From Methylotenera_A sp044228245 (GTDB lineage: Bacteria > Pseudomonadota > Gammaproteobacteria > Burkholderiales > Methylophilaceae): a stretch of DNA of 64,000 nucleotides. How positions within the stretch are numbered: the first letter of the stretch is position 1; the number at the start of each line of letters is the position of its first letter. This document shows positions 1-7,234 of the stretch, one piece after another. Position numbers and translations under genes: made by a program. The notes below the pieces were generated by a model that saw only the letters and a list, made by a program, of their open reading frames with translations, made no database searches and was not told the origin of the DNA. The stretch covers positions 128,263-192,262 of the forward strand of contig JBGAVG010000005.1 in NCBI GenBank assembly GCA_044228245.1, given 5' to 3'.

Positions 1-533
1 TACACGGGCGCAAGCGCGGTACCGTAATCCACAGTGGCCAGCCAGCCCGCATTGCAGTGCGTCAAAATATTGAATGTTTTATTTTGATAAGCCTGATGAA
101 TAAGCTCCAGACCATGCTGGCCGATGAATTTGTTCTGTGCGACATCTTCCTCGGCAATTCTTGCCGCTTCTTTCCAGGCTGCAAAGTTACGCTGATTAGG
201 CTGCAAAGCCAGCAGATGCGCTTGCATGCGTTGCACCGCCCAGCGCAAATTCACCGCTGTAGGCCGCGTGGATATTAATTCCTGGCCTGCTTGTAACAAA
301 TACTCATCGGAATCGTCATGCAAGGTCGCCAGCGCCATGCCATACGCTGCCGCGACACCAATGAGCGGTGCACCCCGTACCTGCATGGCTTTAATGCTAT
401 GCGCCATTTGTTCCAGCGATGCCAGGCGAACCGTTTCAAACGCAAATGGCAATCTGGTTTGATCGATGATTTCGACAAATTTGCAGCGAGGGTCTGGCCA
501 GATGGTACGAAAGTGTTGTGCATTCACCCGCAT
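1..533 (-). CDS. mtnA: S-methyl-5-thioribose-1-phosphate isomerase, N-terminal part (cut by window edge)
   Basis: Converts methylthioribose-1-phosphate to methylthioribulose-1-phosphate in the methionine salvage pathway, in the cytoplasm. Translating the minus strand from the ATG at 533 gives 177 residues without a stop, running off the left edge. Recognisable family blocks are VRGAPLIGVAAAYGMAL near residue 50, RPTAVNLRWAV near residue 85, and THCNAGWLATVDYGTALAPV at the cut end. The last block includes the catalytic-region cysteine. Full-length MtnA is about 340-360 residues, so roughly half is present. The gene starts after an AT-rich gap containing a DnaA-box cluster. In several proteobacteria gyrA follows mtnA, but here that would lie outside the window. 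Confidence 0.9.
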   Translation of the reverse strand, partial: MRVNAQHFRTIWPDPRCKFVEIIDQTRLPFAFETVRLASLEQMAHSIKAMQVRGAPLIGVAAAYGMALATLHDDSDEYLLQAGQELISTRPTAVNLRWAVQRMQAHLLALQPNQRNFAAWKEAARIAEEDVAQNKFIGQHGLELIHQAYQNKTFNILTHCNAGWLATVDYGTALAPV

Positions 534-626
534 AATTTAGTACATACTTTCTTCGAATTGCATGAATATTTTTTACAATAACAATCGAAATATTTTAATA
601 AAAAGTTTGCTTTTTTTACGGTTTTG

Positions 627-675
627 TTTTTCACATTTTTTCATCCACAAAATCTGTGGATAACTTTGTGGATTA
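627..675. promoter_or_regulatory. Cluster of DnaA-box-like 9-mers
   Basis: Seen directly: TTTTTCACA at 627-635, TCATCCACA at 641-649, TGTGGATAA at 655-663 (reverse complement of the perfect box TTATCCACA) and TGTGGATTA at 667-675 (one mismatch). The first two and last two are in opposite orientation, and the flanks are AT-rich. Such clusters occur at replication origins and at DnaA-controlled promoters. No dnaA or dnaN gene lies in this window, so an origin is unproven. The cluster lies about 95-140 bp upstream of mtnA. Confidence 0.55.
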
Positions 676-682
676 CTGTGTC

Positions 683-801
683 TTGAAAACGTAACATATC
701 AATTTATAAGGCTTTTTTCAAAAAGTTCATTTTTTAATCTACTTTTTTTGTTATATAAATCAATTGGTTACAGTATACCCTTGGTTTAACAAGGGTTTTT
801 T
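683..801 (+). ncRNA. Possible short plus-strand transcript ending in an orphan terminator
   Basis: A sigma-70-like pair, TTGAAA at 683-688 and TATAAG at 705-710 with a 16-bp spacer, would start a transcript near 717. The transcript would end at the terminator at 777-801, giving about 85 nt. No open reading frame of substance lies between. AT-rich DNA produces promoter-like strings by chance, so the terminator is the firmer half of the argument. Confidence 0.25.
777..801 (+). terminator. Intrinsic terminator, plus strand
   Basis: Stem ACCCTTG (777-783) pairs with CAAGGGT (790-796) around a 6-nt loop and is followed by a T-run. The T-run exists only on the plus strand, so it does not terminate the minus-strand tatD-like operon whose stop is at 809. 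No plus-strand gene precedes it. Confidence 0.65.
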
Positions 802-808
802 GCCAATG

Positions 809-1621
809 TTAATGTAATACTTGAAGTGGTGTGCATAAACCAGCCAGCTTAGGTAAAATTTGCATTGTGTTTTTGCTTGTAATTTCAATGATTTGCGCGA
901 CTTCCATAGCCCGTAAATCGGCCAGCACCTGGGCTATTTTTGCTAGCTCTGCGGGGTTATTTCTCGCCTTGGTTCCTATCCATTGCGGCGGAATATCCGG
1001 CGCATCAGTTTCAAGCACGATTGATTCGAGCGGCAAGCTTGTGGCTAATTCACGAATATTGAGCGCGCGCGGGTAAGTCATCGCACCACCAAAGCCTAAT
1101 TTGAAACCAAGCTGGATAAAAGCCTCTGCCTGCTGTCGGCTGCCGTTAAACGCGTGCGCGATGCCGCCGCTTACCTTATGGCGACGCAAATACTTCAAAA
1201 CCTCATCGACCGCACGGCGCACATGCAGAATCACCGGTAAATTACATTCATTGGCGATTTTCAACTGCTCGGCAAAAAAATATTCCTGCGTTTCTCTGTT
1301 TTGCTTTGTGACGAAGAAATCCAATCCGATCTCGCCCACCGCGACCAGCTTGTTTTCTGTTGAAAGTTGCTGTCGGATGAGCGCATGCAAAGCCTTGATG
1401 TCGCTAGGGCTGGCGGTATCAATATACATCGGATGCATGCCCAAGGCATAGCAGCAATGCGGGTACTGAACCGACATGTCAATCACCTGCTGAAAATTGT
1501 TCGGCTCAATTGACGGCACGACGATGATTCCCACCCCCGCTTGCCTGGCTTGGCTGGCTACCGCATCGCGGTCAGCATCAAACTCGGCGGCGTCCAGGTG
1601 GCAGTGCGTGTCAATCAGCAT
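809..1621 (-). CDS. TatD family metal-dependent hydrolase (DNase-like)
   Basis: Member of the TatD/YcfH/YjjV amidohydrolase family, metal-dependent nucleases implicated in DNA repair and 3' end trimming. The 270-residue product has the HxH metal motif at residues 6-8 (DTHCHLD), the bridging glutamate in VGEIGLDFF (E97), histidines in VILHVRRA and GIAHAFNG, and the late aspartate in LETDAPDIPP. The frame extends upstream to 1687, but the ATG at 1621 starts exactly at the conserved motif. Its first 11 bases overlap the end of ribD, which indicates translational coupling. The IPP ending after the metal aspartate resembles the YjjV branch. The substrate cannot be told from sequence. Confidence 0.85.
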   Translation of the reverse strand: MLIDTHCHLDAAEFDADRDAVASQARQAGVGIIVVPSIEPNNFQQVIDMSVQYPHCCYALGMHPMYIDTASPSDIKALHALIRQQLSTENKLVAVGEIGLDFFVTKQNRETQEYFFAEQLKIANECNLPVILHVRRAVDEVLKYLRRHKVSGGIAHAFNGSRQQAEAFIQLGFKLGFGGAMTYPRALNIRELATSLPLESIVLETDAPDIPPQWIGTKARNNPAELAKIAQVLADLRAMEVAQIIEITSKNTMQILPKLAGLCTPLQVLH

Positions 1622-2705
1622 GATTAACTTTAGCACGCAGCCGAATATCGGCGCCGATCTGACGCACATCCAGAATATCCAGCACAATCGCCTGGTTCAT
1701 GCTGGTGAATTCCGGCATGGCAAACATGCCTCTAGCAGCACCGCCCATGAGTTTTGGCGCGTAATAAATCAACAGCTCGTCAAGCAGACCTTGTGCCATC
1801 AAGGCGCCGTTCAGACTTTCGCCGCCCTCACATATCACCTCATTGATTTGCTGGCCGGCAAGGTGGCTTAATAGCGTTTTGAGGCATACTTTGCCTTGCT
1901 CGTTGGGTATGCAAAGCAATTCTGCGCCCGCCGCCAGCAATTGCGCCGCTTTGTTTTGTGCATCATTTGCAAACGCAATGAGTACATTTCCACCATCCAG
2001 GATGTTCGCGCTGACTGATATTCGTAGCTGGCTATCGACAATCACTTTTAATGGCTGCCGGCCAATATCCATGCTGCGTACAGACAAACTCGGGTTATCC
2101 GCCAGCACCGTGCCTGCACCGGTGAGAATTGCACATGAGCGCGCGCGCCAGTGCTGCACATCCAGCCGCGCTGCTTCGCCCGTAATCCATTGGCTTGCGC
2201 CGTTGTTCAGCGCGGTTTTACCATCCAGGCTCGCAGCGAGTTTGCTGCGCACAAAAGGCCTGTCACGCGTCATGCGTGCGATAAAGCCCGGATTGAGTTC
2301 CCGTGCCTGGCGCTCCATCAAACCAGTTTTGACCTCAATATTATGTGCTTTTAATTGCGCCAGACCGCTGCCGGAAACCTGCGGGTTGGGATCCTGCATG
2401 GCGACAACAACTTTGGTGACGCCTGCATTGATAAGAGCCTGAGAACAAGGCGGGGTGCGGCCTGTGTGGCTGCATGGCTCCAGCGTAACATAAGCTGTTG
2501 CACCTTTTGCCAGTTCGCCCGCCTGACGTATCGCAAATATTTCGGCATGCGGCTCGCCAGTTTTCAGGTGAGCGCCTTCACCTATGATTTTGTTGTCTTT
2601 AACGATCACGCAGCCTACGCGCGGATTCGGCATGGTGCTGTATAAGCCCTGCTCGGCCAGACGCAGGGCGCGTGCCATGAATTGATGATCATTTGCCGTA
2701 AACAT
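1611..2705 (-). CDS. ribD: Bifunctional riboflavin biosynthesis deaminase/reductase RibD
   Basis: Carries out the second and third steps of riboflavin synthesis: deamination of the pyrimidine from GTP cyclohydrolase II, then NADPH-dependent reduction of the ribose. The N-terminal deaminase domain shows the zinc site HAE at residues 53-55 and PCSHTGRTPPC at 77-87. The C-terminal reductase domain starts near residue 145 (RPFVRSKLAASLDGKTAL) and carries the nucleotide-binding GAGTVLADNPSL and late CEGGESLNG motifs. The length, 364 residues, is normal for the family. It lies in a minus-strand series with nrdR and glyA upstream and a tatD-like gene overlapping downstream. Confidence 0.95.
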   Translation of the reverse strand: MFTANDHQFMARALRLAEQGLYSTMPNPRVGCVIVKDNKIIGEGAHLKTGEPHAEIFAIRQAGELAKGATAYVTLEPCSHTGRTPPCSQALINAGVTKVVVAMQDPNPQVSGSGLAQLKAHNIEVKTGLMERQARELNPGFIARMTRDRPFVRSKLAASLDGKTALNNGASQWITGEAARLDVQHWRARSCAILTGAGTVLADNPSLSVRSMDIGRQPLKVIVDSQLRISVSANILDGGNVLIAFANDAQNKAAQLLAAGAELLCIPNEQGKVCLKTLLSHLAGQQINEVICEGGESLNGALMAQGLLDELLIYYAPKLMGGAARGMFAMPEFTSMNQAIVLDILDVRQIGADIRLRAKVNHAD

Positions 2706-2738
2706 ATCTCATCTTAACCATGTTTACCGAATGCCGCA

Positions 2739-3116
2739 TCAATGCGATGAAATCCGGCTTTGCACAAGGTTGTCATTGTCATCAAAAAACACCAGCAGGC
2801 CATGATACACGTGCATACATTTGCCTAGATCATACTCGATAACATTCTTCTCTTCGTAACTGGGCCGTCCCAGCAAGGCCGTCACTGCATCGCGTTTAAC
2901 CCCCTTGGACAATATATTTTTTTGCAAATCGTATGCCATGTCGCCACGCTTGCAATCGGTGTTGATGGTGGCCACGCTTTGCATCCATCCGACCTGATCA
3001 AACTTCTCATTGCCGAACATGATCGGATCTTTAAACATCCACCACGCAAAAAACACCACGGTAATCAGCGCCGTAATTGCTGCTAATACAATTGAGGATG
3101 TTTTAATCAGGTTCAT
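2739..3116 (-). CDS. Small membrane-anchored protein of unknown function
   Basis: Not recognised as a named family. The 125-residue product has one N-terminal hydrophobic segment (about residues 5-27, SSIVLAAITALITVVFFAWW), then a soluble part with KRGDMAYDLQ, a GVKRDAVTALLGRPS stretch and a short C-terminal beta-rich tail. The phrase 'KGVKRDAVTALLGRPS...EYDLGKCMHVYHGLLVFFDDN' has the layout of BamE/SmpA/OmlA-like folds, where a helix pair packs on strands. There is no lipobox, so the resemblance is only structural. I chose ATG 3116; a GTG at 3140 in the same frame is possible. It sits between nrdR and ribD and is probably cotranscribed with them. Confidence 0.6.
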   Translation of the reverse strand: MNLIKTSSIVLAAITALITVVFFAWWMFKDPIMFGNEKFDQVGWMQSVATINTDCKRGDMAYDLQKNILSKGVKRDAVTALLGRPSYEEKNVIEYDLGKCMHVYHGLLVFFDDNDNLVQSRISSH

Positions 3117-3153
3117 ATTTATTTGCTGAGGCCTCGACACATCATTGCAGGCA

Positions 3154-3597
3154 TCATAAGCCGCGAATCACATCATGAAAGTCATCGACATCGGAAAAGC
3201 TGCGGTACACCGAAGCAAAGCGGATATATGCGACCTTATCCATGACTTTAAGCTCCTGCATCACGCTTTCGCCCAAGTCGCGAGCAGGAATTTCGCGCGC
3301 GCCCAGGCTCAATACTTTTTGCACGATGTGGTCGAGGGCACGGTCGACATATTCTGTCGGTACCGGGCGTTTATGCAAAGCCCGCGTGAATGATAGGCGC
3401 AGTTTTTCGCGATTGAACTCTTCGCGTGTGCCGTTGGCCTTTACTACTTGCGGCAGATGTAATTCGGCCGTTTCGTAGGTAGTAAACCGCTTATCACATG
3501 CGCCGCATTTACGGCGACGGCGAATCGAATCGCCTTCGTCATTCACTCTGGAATCAATGACTTGGGTATCGGCAGCGCCACAAAAAGGACATTTCAC
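3154..3597 (-). CDS. nrdR: Transcriptional repressor of ribonucleotide reductase genes NrdR
   Basis: ATP/dATP-sensing repressor of ribonucleotide reductase operons. The 147-residue protein has the N-terminal zinc ribbon, with cysteine pairs in MKCPFCGAAD and RKCGACDKRF. The ATP-cone domain follows from about residue 49 (VVKANGTREEFNREKL) to 139. The start codon is GTG (3597), with a GGAAAG ribosome-binding site upstream; no ATG fits the conserved N-terminus. It lies just downstream of glyA, a common pairing in beta- and gammaproteobacteria. The 16-base gap argues for one operon. Confidence 0.95.
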   Translation of the reverse strand: MKCPFCGAADTQVIDSRVNDEGDSIRRRRKCGACDKRFTTYETAELHLPQVVKANGTREEFNREKLRLSFTRALHKRPVPTEYVDRALDHIVQKVLSLGAREIPARDLGESVMQELKVMDKVAYIRFASVYRSFSDVDDFHDVIRGL

Positions 3598-3612
3598 GCT
3601 TTGCTTTCCGTT

Positions 3613-4860
3613 CTATTTTCCATACACCGGAAATTTAGCGGTCAACGCATGCACTTTGTCTTTGGTGGCTGCAATCACGGCTTCATTGGCCGGGTTATCC
3701 AGCACGTCAGCAATGAGGTTGGCAACCTGGCGCGCTTCCTCTTCCTTAAAGCCGCGTGTGGTAATGGCTGGCGAGCCGATGCGAATGCCGGACGTCACAA
3801 ACGGACTTTCCGGGTCATTAGGAATCGCGTTTTTATTCACGGTAATATGCGCCAAACCAAGCGCCGCATCGGCCGCCTTGCCGGTTAAACCTTTTGGACG
3901 CAAATCCACCATGAACATGTGCGACTCAGTGCGACCAGAAATGATGCGCAATCCACGCGCTGCCAGCGTTTCAGCCATGGCCTGCGCATTTTTTAATACT
4001 TGCTGCTGGTACACCTTAAACTCGGGCTGTGCAGCCTCCAGGAAAGCAGTCGCCTTGCCTGCAATCACGTGCATCAGCGGGCCGCCCTGCAAAGCCGGGA
4101 ATACGCTTGAATTGAGCGACTTTTCAAATTCGGCTTTGGCCAGAATGATGCCGCCACGCGGACCGCGCAGGGTTTTGTGCGTGGTAGACGTCACGAAATC
4201 CGCATGCGGCACCGGATTAGGGTACACGCCAGCTGCGATTAAGCCAGAGTAGTGCGCCATATCGACCATGAAATATGCACCGACTTTTTTGGCGATTTCG
4301 GCCATGCGCGACCAGTCGAACTGCAAAGCATAAGCGGAAGCCCCGCCAATCAGTAGTTTTGGCTTGCATTCCAGCGCGATGCGCTCCATCTCGTCGTAAT
4401 CAATTTCCTCTTTATCGTTCAGGCCATACGGCACGATATTGAATAGTTTGCCTGACAAATTAGCTGGTGAACCATGCGTTAAATGCCCGCCGTGGCCAAG
4501 GTTCATGCCCATCACCGTGTCGCCCGGCTTGAGAATAGAAAAATACACTGCCTGGTTGGCCTGCGAACCGGAATGCGGCTGCACGTTGGCATACTCCGCG
4601 CCGAATAAGGCTTTCAGGCGGTCGATTGCAAGCTGCTCTACCTGGTCCACAAACTCGCAGCCGCCATAAAAACGTTTGCCTGGATAGCCCTCGGCATATT
4701 TATTGGTGAGCTGCGAGCCCTGCGCCTGCATCACGGCTGGGCTGGTATAGTTTTCTGAGGCAATCAGCTCGATGTGCTGATCCTGGCGAACCACTTCAGC
4801 ATCAATCATTTGGGCAAGTGCTGGGTCGGCGATAGTTAGAGTTTTTGAAGTGCTGAACAT
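3613..4860 (-). CDS. glyA: Serine hydroxymethyltransferase
   Basis: Interconverts serine and glycine with tetrahydrofolate, the main entry of one-carbon units. In serine-cycle or RuMP methylotrophs it also links to formaldehyde metabolism. The product is 415 residues, normal for bacterial SHMT. The PLP lysine is K229 in TTHKTLRGPRGG, and the substrate-binding ELIASENYTS is at 31-40. A longer frame reaches 4905, but ATG 4860 gives the usual N-terminus MFSTSKTLTIADP. It is the first gene of the minus-strand series glyA-nrdR-unknown-ribD-tatD. Its promoter must lie in 4861-4975, beside an NtrC box and a sigma-54 promoter that point the other way. Confidence 0.97.
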   Translation of the reverse strand: MFSTSKTLTIADPALAQMIDAEVVRQDQHIELIASENYTSPAVMQAQGSQLTNKYAEGYPGKRFYGGCEFVDQVEQLAIDRLKALFGAEYANVQPHSGSQANQAVYFSILKPGDTVMGMNLGHGGHLTHGSPANLSGKLFNIVPYGLNDKEEIDYDEMERIALECKPKLLIGGASAYALQFDWSRMAEIAKKVGAYFMVDMAHYSGLIAAGVYPNPVPHADFVTSTTHKTLRGPRGGIILAKAEFEKSLNSSVFPALQGGPLMHVIAGKATAFLEAAQPEFKVYQQQVLKNAQAMAETLAARGLRIISGRTESHMFMVDLRPKGLTGKAADAALGLAHITVNKNAIPNDPESPFVTSGIRIGSPAITTRGFKEEEARQVANLIADVLDNPANEAVIAATKDKVHALTAKFPVYGK

Positions 4861-4974
4861 GACTGTAATTTTTTCCAAAAATATTTGAAGAATTGAATGC
4901 TGCATTTTAACACGCTGCAGCTTTACATAAAATTGTTGTTGCTAAAATCTCTAGACTTAACATTCAAATCAATG

Positions 4975-4991
4975 TGCACCAAACTGGTTCA
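4975..4991. promoter_or_regulatory. NtrC-type enhancer site
   Basis: TGCACCAAACTGGTTCA matches the NtrC consensus TGCACC-N5-GGTGCA at 11 of 12 arm positions. The centre lies about 98 bp upstream of a sigma-54 promoter, a typical enhancer distance. Not tested; other enhancer-binding proteins could use it. Confidence 0.55.
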
Positions 4992-5073
4992 ATAAACACA
5001 GGTTTGACTTCGCTTAGCCCCCAGTCATTGAACTGTAAAATATTAACTTATTGTTTTAATTGAATTAAATAAT

Positions 5074-5088
5074 TGGCATGCAGATTGC
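5074..5088 (+). promoter_or_regulatory. Sigma-54 (RpoN) promoter
   Basis: TGGCATGCAGATTGC fits the -24/-12 consensus TGGCAC-N5-TTGC, with both invariant dinucleotides (GG 5075-5076, GC 5087-5088) at the exact spacing. The single mismatch is T for C at the sixth base. Transcription would start near 5100, directly upstream of a terminator and 140 bp before iscX. Confidence 0.65.
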
Positions 5089-5099
5089 TTAATATCAAT

Positions 5100-5154
5100 T
5101 AGCGTAATCTCCAATGTCGCTCCCCATTTGCCCAGCACCCGCTGGGCTTTTTTT
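5100..5154 (+). ncRNA. Candidate NtrC/sigma-54-dependent small RNA
   Basis: Predicted transcript of about 55 nt from the sigma-54 start near 5100 to the terminator at 5154. It contains no reading frame. Before the terminator stem are unpaired-looking CU-rich stretches (CTCC at 5109-5112, CTCCCC at 5120-5125), which are complementary to Shine-Dalgarno sequences. A 4-bp AGCG/CGCT pairing (5101-5104 with 5118-5121) could form a first hairpin. Nitrogen-regulated sRNAs of this kind are known in other proteobacteria, but I recognise no homology to them. Readthrough into iscX is the alternative role for the promoter. Confidence 0.45.
5130..5154 (+). terminator. Intrinsic terminator
   Basis: GCCCAGC (5130-5136) pairs with GCTGGGC (5141-5147) around an ACCC loop and is followed by seven T. 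It points along the plus strand, with no plus-strand protein gene upstream of it. Confidence 0.8.
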
Positions 5155-5184
5155 GCCAAATTTTTTACGTCTCGCGTATTATGC

Positions 5185-5215
5185 TGATGTCAGCACCCCG
5201 GGTGCACGCTATAAT
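5185..5215 (+). promoter_or_regulatory. iscX promoter with palindrome in the spacer
   Basis: A perfect -10, TATAAT, lies at 5210-5215. The best -35 is weak (TGATGT, 5185-5190) and 19 bp away. The spacer contains the perfect palindrome GCACCCCGGGTGC (5193-5205). An over-long spacer holding a dyad is the arrangement used by MerR-family activators, but the regulator here is unknown. Confidence 0.4.
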
Positions 5216-5240
5216 CACGCTACAAAGTATTGAGGGCAGC

Positions 5241-5438
5241 ATGATGAAATGGACAGACAGCCAAAGAATTGCCGAAGAACTGTTTGACAAGTATCCGGAT
5301 ATCGACCCGAAGACCATTCGTTTTATCGATCTAATGGAGTGGGTCATGGCGCTAGAGGACTTTGACGATGACCCGAAACACTGTGGCGAGAAAATATTAG
5401 AGGCGATTCAGCTTGCATGGATAGAGGAGGCTGAATAG
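5241..5438 (+). CDS. iscX: Fe-S cluster assembly protein IscX
   Basis: Small acidic protein that binds IscS and iron and modulates Fe-S cluster assembly. The 64-65-residue product contains MKWTDSQRIAEELFDKYPD, DPKTIRFIDL and LEDFDDDP, the hallmark blocks of the IscX/YfhJ family, and ends with the usual WIEEAE. The start is ATG 5241 or 5244; GAGGGCAG just upstream serves either. Normally iscX closes the isc operon after fdx, but here it stands alone with its own promoter, followed at 2 bases by an unrelated membrane-protein gene. Confidence 0.93.
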   Translation: MMKWTDSQRIAEELFDKYPDIDPKTIRFIDLMEWVMALEDFDDDPKHCGEKILEAIQLAWIEEAE

Positions 5439-5440
5439 CC

Positions 5441-5809
5441 ATGTTCGAGGCCCTGTTTCTACTGTTTATCAAGCATTTTATTTGCGACTTTCCCCTGCAG
5501 GCTAACCCGTGGATCTACCGCAACAAAGGCACCTACATGCACCCGGGCGGCATCACGCATGCCGGCATACATGCAATTGGTACGCTACTGGTGCTGGCCC
5601 CGTATATAGGCAGCGCATGCCTGCTGTATGCCGCAATTGACATGGTGCTGCATTACCACATCGACTGGGCGAAAATGAATGTGAGCAAGCATTATGATTT
5701 ACAACCTAATAACAGCGACCGTTTCTGGATATTACTGGGATTTGATCAGTTGCTGCACCACATCACCTATTTTGCGATTGTTTACTTTGCTTTTAACTTA
5801 AGTCTATAA
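5441..5809 (+). CDS. DUF3307 family membrane protein
   Basis: A 122-residue integral membrane protein with three or four hydrophobic segments (about 1-14, 43-66, 94-120). Conserved polar residues sit inside or next to membranes: KHFICDFPLQ near residue 11, THAGIHAIGTL near 39, DMVLHYHIDWAKMN near 68 and DQLLHHITYF near 101. This histidine/aspartate pattern is that of the DUF3307 family, whose function is unknown. The pattern would suit a metal-dependent membrane enzyme, but that is speculation. It starts 2 bases after iscX and ends 4 bases before the phosphohexomutase gene. Confidence 0.75.
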   Translation: MFEALFLLFIKHFICDFPLQANPWIYRNKGTYMHPGGITHAGIHAIGTLLVLAPYIGSACLLYAAIDMVLHYHIDWAKMNVSKHYDLQPNNSDRFWILLGFDQLLHHITYFAIVYFAFNLSL

Positions 5810-5813
5810 AACT

Positions 5814-7220
5814 ATGTTGCCACCTAAAGAAATCTTCAAAGCCTACGATATTCGCGGCATCGTCGGCAAAACCTTAACCCCAAAAATCGTCGAAGCGATT
5901 GGCCACGCACTGGGCAGCGAGGCAAAACAGCGCATGCAGCACGAAATCTGCATCGGCTACGATGGCCGCTTATCAGGCCCCGAGCTGGCCGAAGCCTTGT
6001 CGCTGGGCATACGCAAAGCCGGCGTGAATGTAGTGAATTTAGGCATGGTCGCTACGCCGATGGTGTATTTTGCGGCGTATCATCTCAACAACAACTGCGG
6101 CGTCATGGTCACGGGCAGCCATAACCCGCCCGATTATAACGGCCTGAAAATGGTGCTGGCAGGCGAAACGCTTTCCAACGAAAGTATCCAGAGTTTGCGC
6201 AACCGTATCGAACAGAATCATTTTGCCTATGGCGAAGGCCTCGAGCGCCATTACGACATTGCATCAGACTATATCGCAAAAATAAAGGCTGATATCAACC
6301 TCGCGCGTCCATTACACATAGCAGTGGATTGCGGCAATGGCGTGGCCGGGGCATTTGCCAAACAGCTATACAATGCCATCGGCTGCCATGTCGACGAGCT
6401 ATTTTGTGAGGTGGACGGGCATTTTCCGAATCACCATCCTGACCCTTCTGTACCTGAAAATTTAAATGACTTGATTGACACGCTCAAAACAACGCATGCA
6501 GAAATCGGCCTGGCGTTCGATGGTGATGGCGACAGGCTGGGCGTGGTCACCAAGGATGGCAACATTATTTACCCGGATCGGCAATTGCTTCTGTTCGCAG
6601 AAGACGTACTGAGCCGCAATGCCAGGGCTAACATTATTTTTGACGTGAAATCGACGCGCAACCTGAGTCCGTGGATACACAAACTTGGCGGCAACCCGAT
6701 CATGTGGAAAACGGGCCACTCGCTGGTCAAAGCCAAAATCAAAGAAACCGATGCCGCGCTGGCGGGCGAGATGAGCGGGCACATCTTCTTTAACGATGCC
6801 GATAGCCACGGCAAGAAACGCTGGTATGGCTTTGACGATGGCCTGTATGCCGGCGCACGCCTGCTGGAGATTTTAAGCCATTTTGACAATCCATCCGAAG
6901 TGCTCAACAACCTGCCCGATAGCGTCAGCACGCCTGAGCAGCATATTCAGATGCAGGAAGGCGAACCGCATGCGCTTATTGCACAATTACAAAACCAACC
7001 TAATACCTCGGCCAAATTTGCAGGTGCAACCAAAATCATCACCATCGATGGTTTGCGCGTGGAATATGCCGATGGCTTTGGTTTAATGCGCCCTTCCAAC
7101 ACGACGCCGGTGATTGTGCTGCGCTTTGAGGCAGACAACGAAGCTGCGCTAAAGCGCATTCAGGCACAGTTCCGTGAGGTGATCTGGAGTGCAGCGCCTC
7201 ACGTCGCCCTGCCTTTCTAG
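5814..7220 (+). CDS. Phosphomannomutase/phosphoglucomutase (AlgC/ManB type)
   Basis: Interconverts hexose-6-phosphates and hexose-1-phosphates for nucleotide-sugar, LPS or exopolysaccharide synthesis. The 468-residue product has all four domains of the alpha-D-phosphohexomutase family. It shows the phosphoserine loop TGSHNPPDYNG (S102), the metal loop FDGDGDRLG near residue 240, the sugar-binding GEMSGHIFF near 320 and the phosphate-binding RPSNTTPVIVLRF near 425. Substrate preference between mannose and glucose cannot be settled, but a dedicated glucose enzyme (pgm) lies 1.2 kb downstream, which suggests a mannose role here. Confidence 0.92.
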   Translation: MLPPKEIFKAYDIRGIVGKTLTPKIVEAIGHALGSEAKQRMQHEICIGYDGRLSGPELAEALSLGIRKAGVNVVNLGMVATPMVYFAAYHLNNNCGVMVTGSHNPPDYNGLKMVLAGETLSNESIQSLRNRIEQNHFAYGEGLERHYDIASDYIAKIKADINLARPLHIAVDCGNGVAGAFAKQLYNAIGCHVDELFCEVDGHFPNHHPDPSVPENLNDLIDTLKTTHAEIGLAFDGDGDRLGVVTKDGNIIYPDRQLLLFAEDVLSRNARANIIFDVKSTRNLSPWIHKLGGNPIMWKTGHSLVKAKIKETDAALAGEMSGHIFFNDADSHGKKRWYGFDDGLYAGARLLEILSHFDNPSEVLNNLPDSVSTPEQHIQMQEGEPHALIAQLQNQPNTSAKFAGATKIITIDGLRVEYADGFGLMRPSNTTPVIVLRFEADNEAALKRIQAQFREVIWSAAPHVALPF

Positions 7221-7234
7221 CTTAATTGAAAGGC

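Larger units (their letters stand above)
534..808. other. AT-rich intergenic region between tatD-like gene and mtnA
   Basis: This 275-bp gene-free gap is very AT-rich. It holds four DnaA-box-like 9-mers (627-675), a possible plus-strand promoter (683-710) and a plus-strand intrinsic terminator (777-801). It must also contain the minus-strand promoter of mtnA, which I could not place. No plausible protein-coding gene is seen. Confidence 0.7.
4861..5240. other. Intergenic regulatory region between glyA and iscX
   Basis: A 380-bp gap with no protein-coding gene. Reading left to right it holds the glyA promoter area, an NtrC-type dyad (4975-4991), a sigma-54 promoter (5074-5088), a terminator (5130-5154) and the iscX promoter with a 13-bp palindrome (5185-5215). 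Confidence 0.8.

Noticed and set aside
275..523. 82-codon minus-strand frame at the left end
   Set aside because: Out of frame with mtnA, whose conserved motifs lie in another minus-strand frame starting at 533.
777..801. Hairpin as terminator of the tatD-like gene
   Set aside because: The T-run is on the plus strand only. For the minus-strand operon the stem is preceded, not followed, by the needed run.
5193..5205. GCACC-N3-GGTGC as an NtrC site near iscX
   Set aside because: The spacer is 3 bp instead of 5 and lies inside a sigma-70 promoter, so NtrC binding is unlikely. It is reported only as a palindrome.
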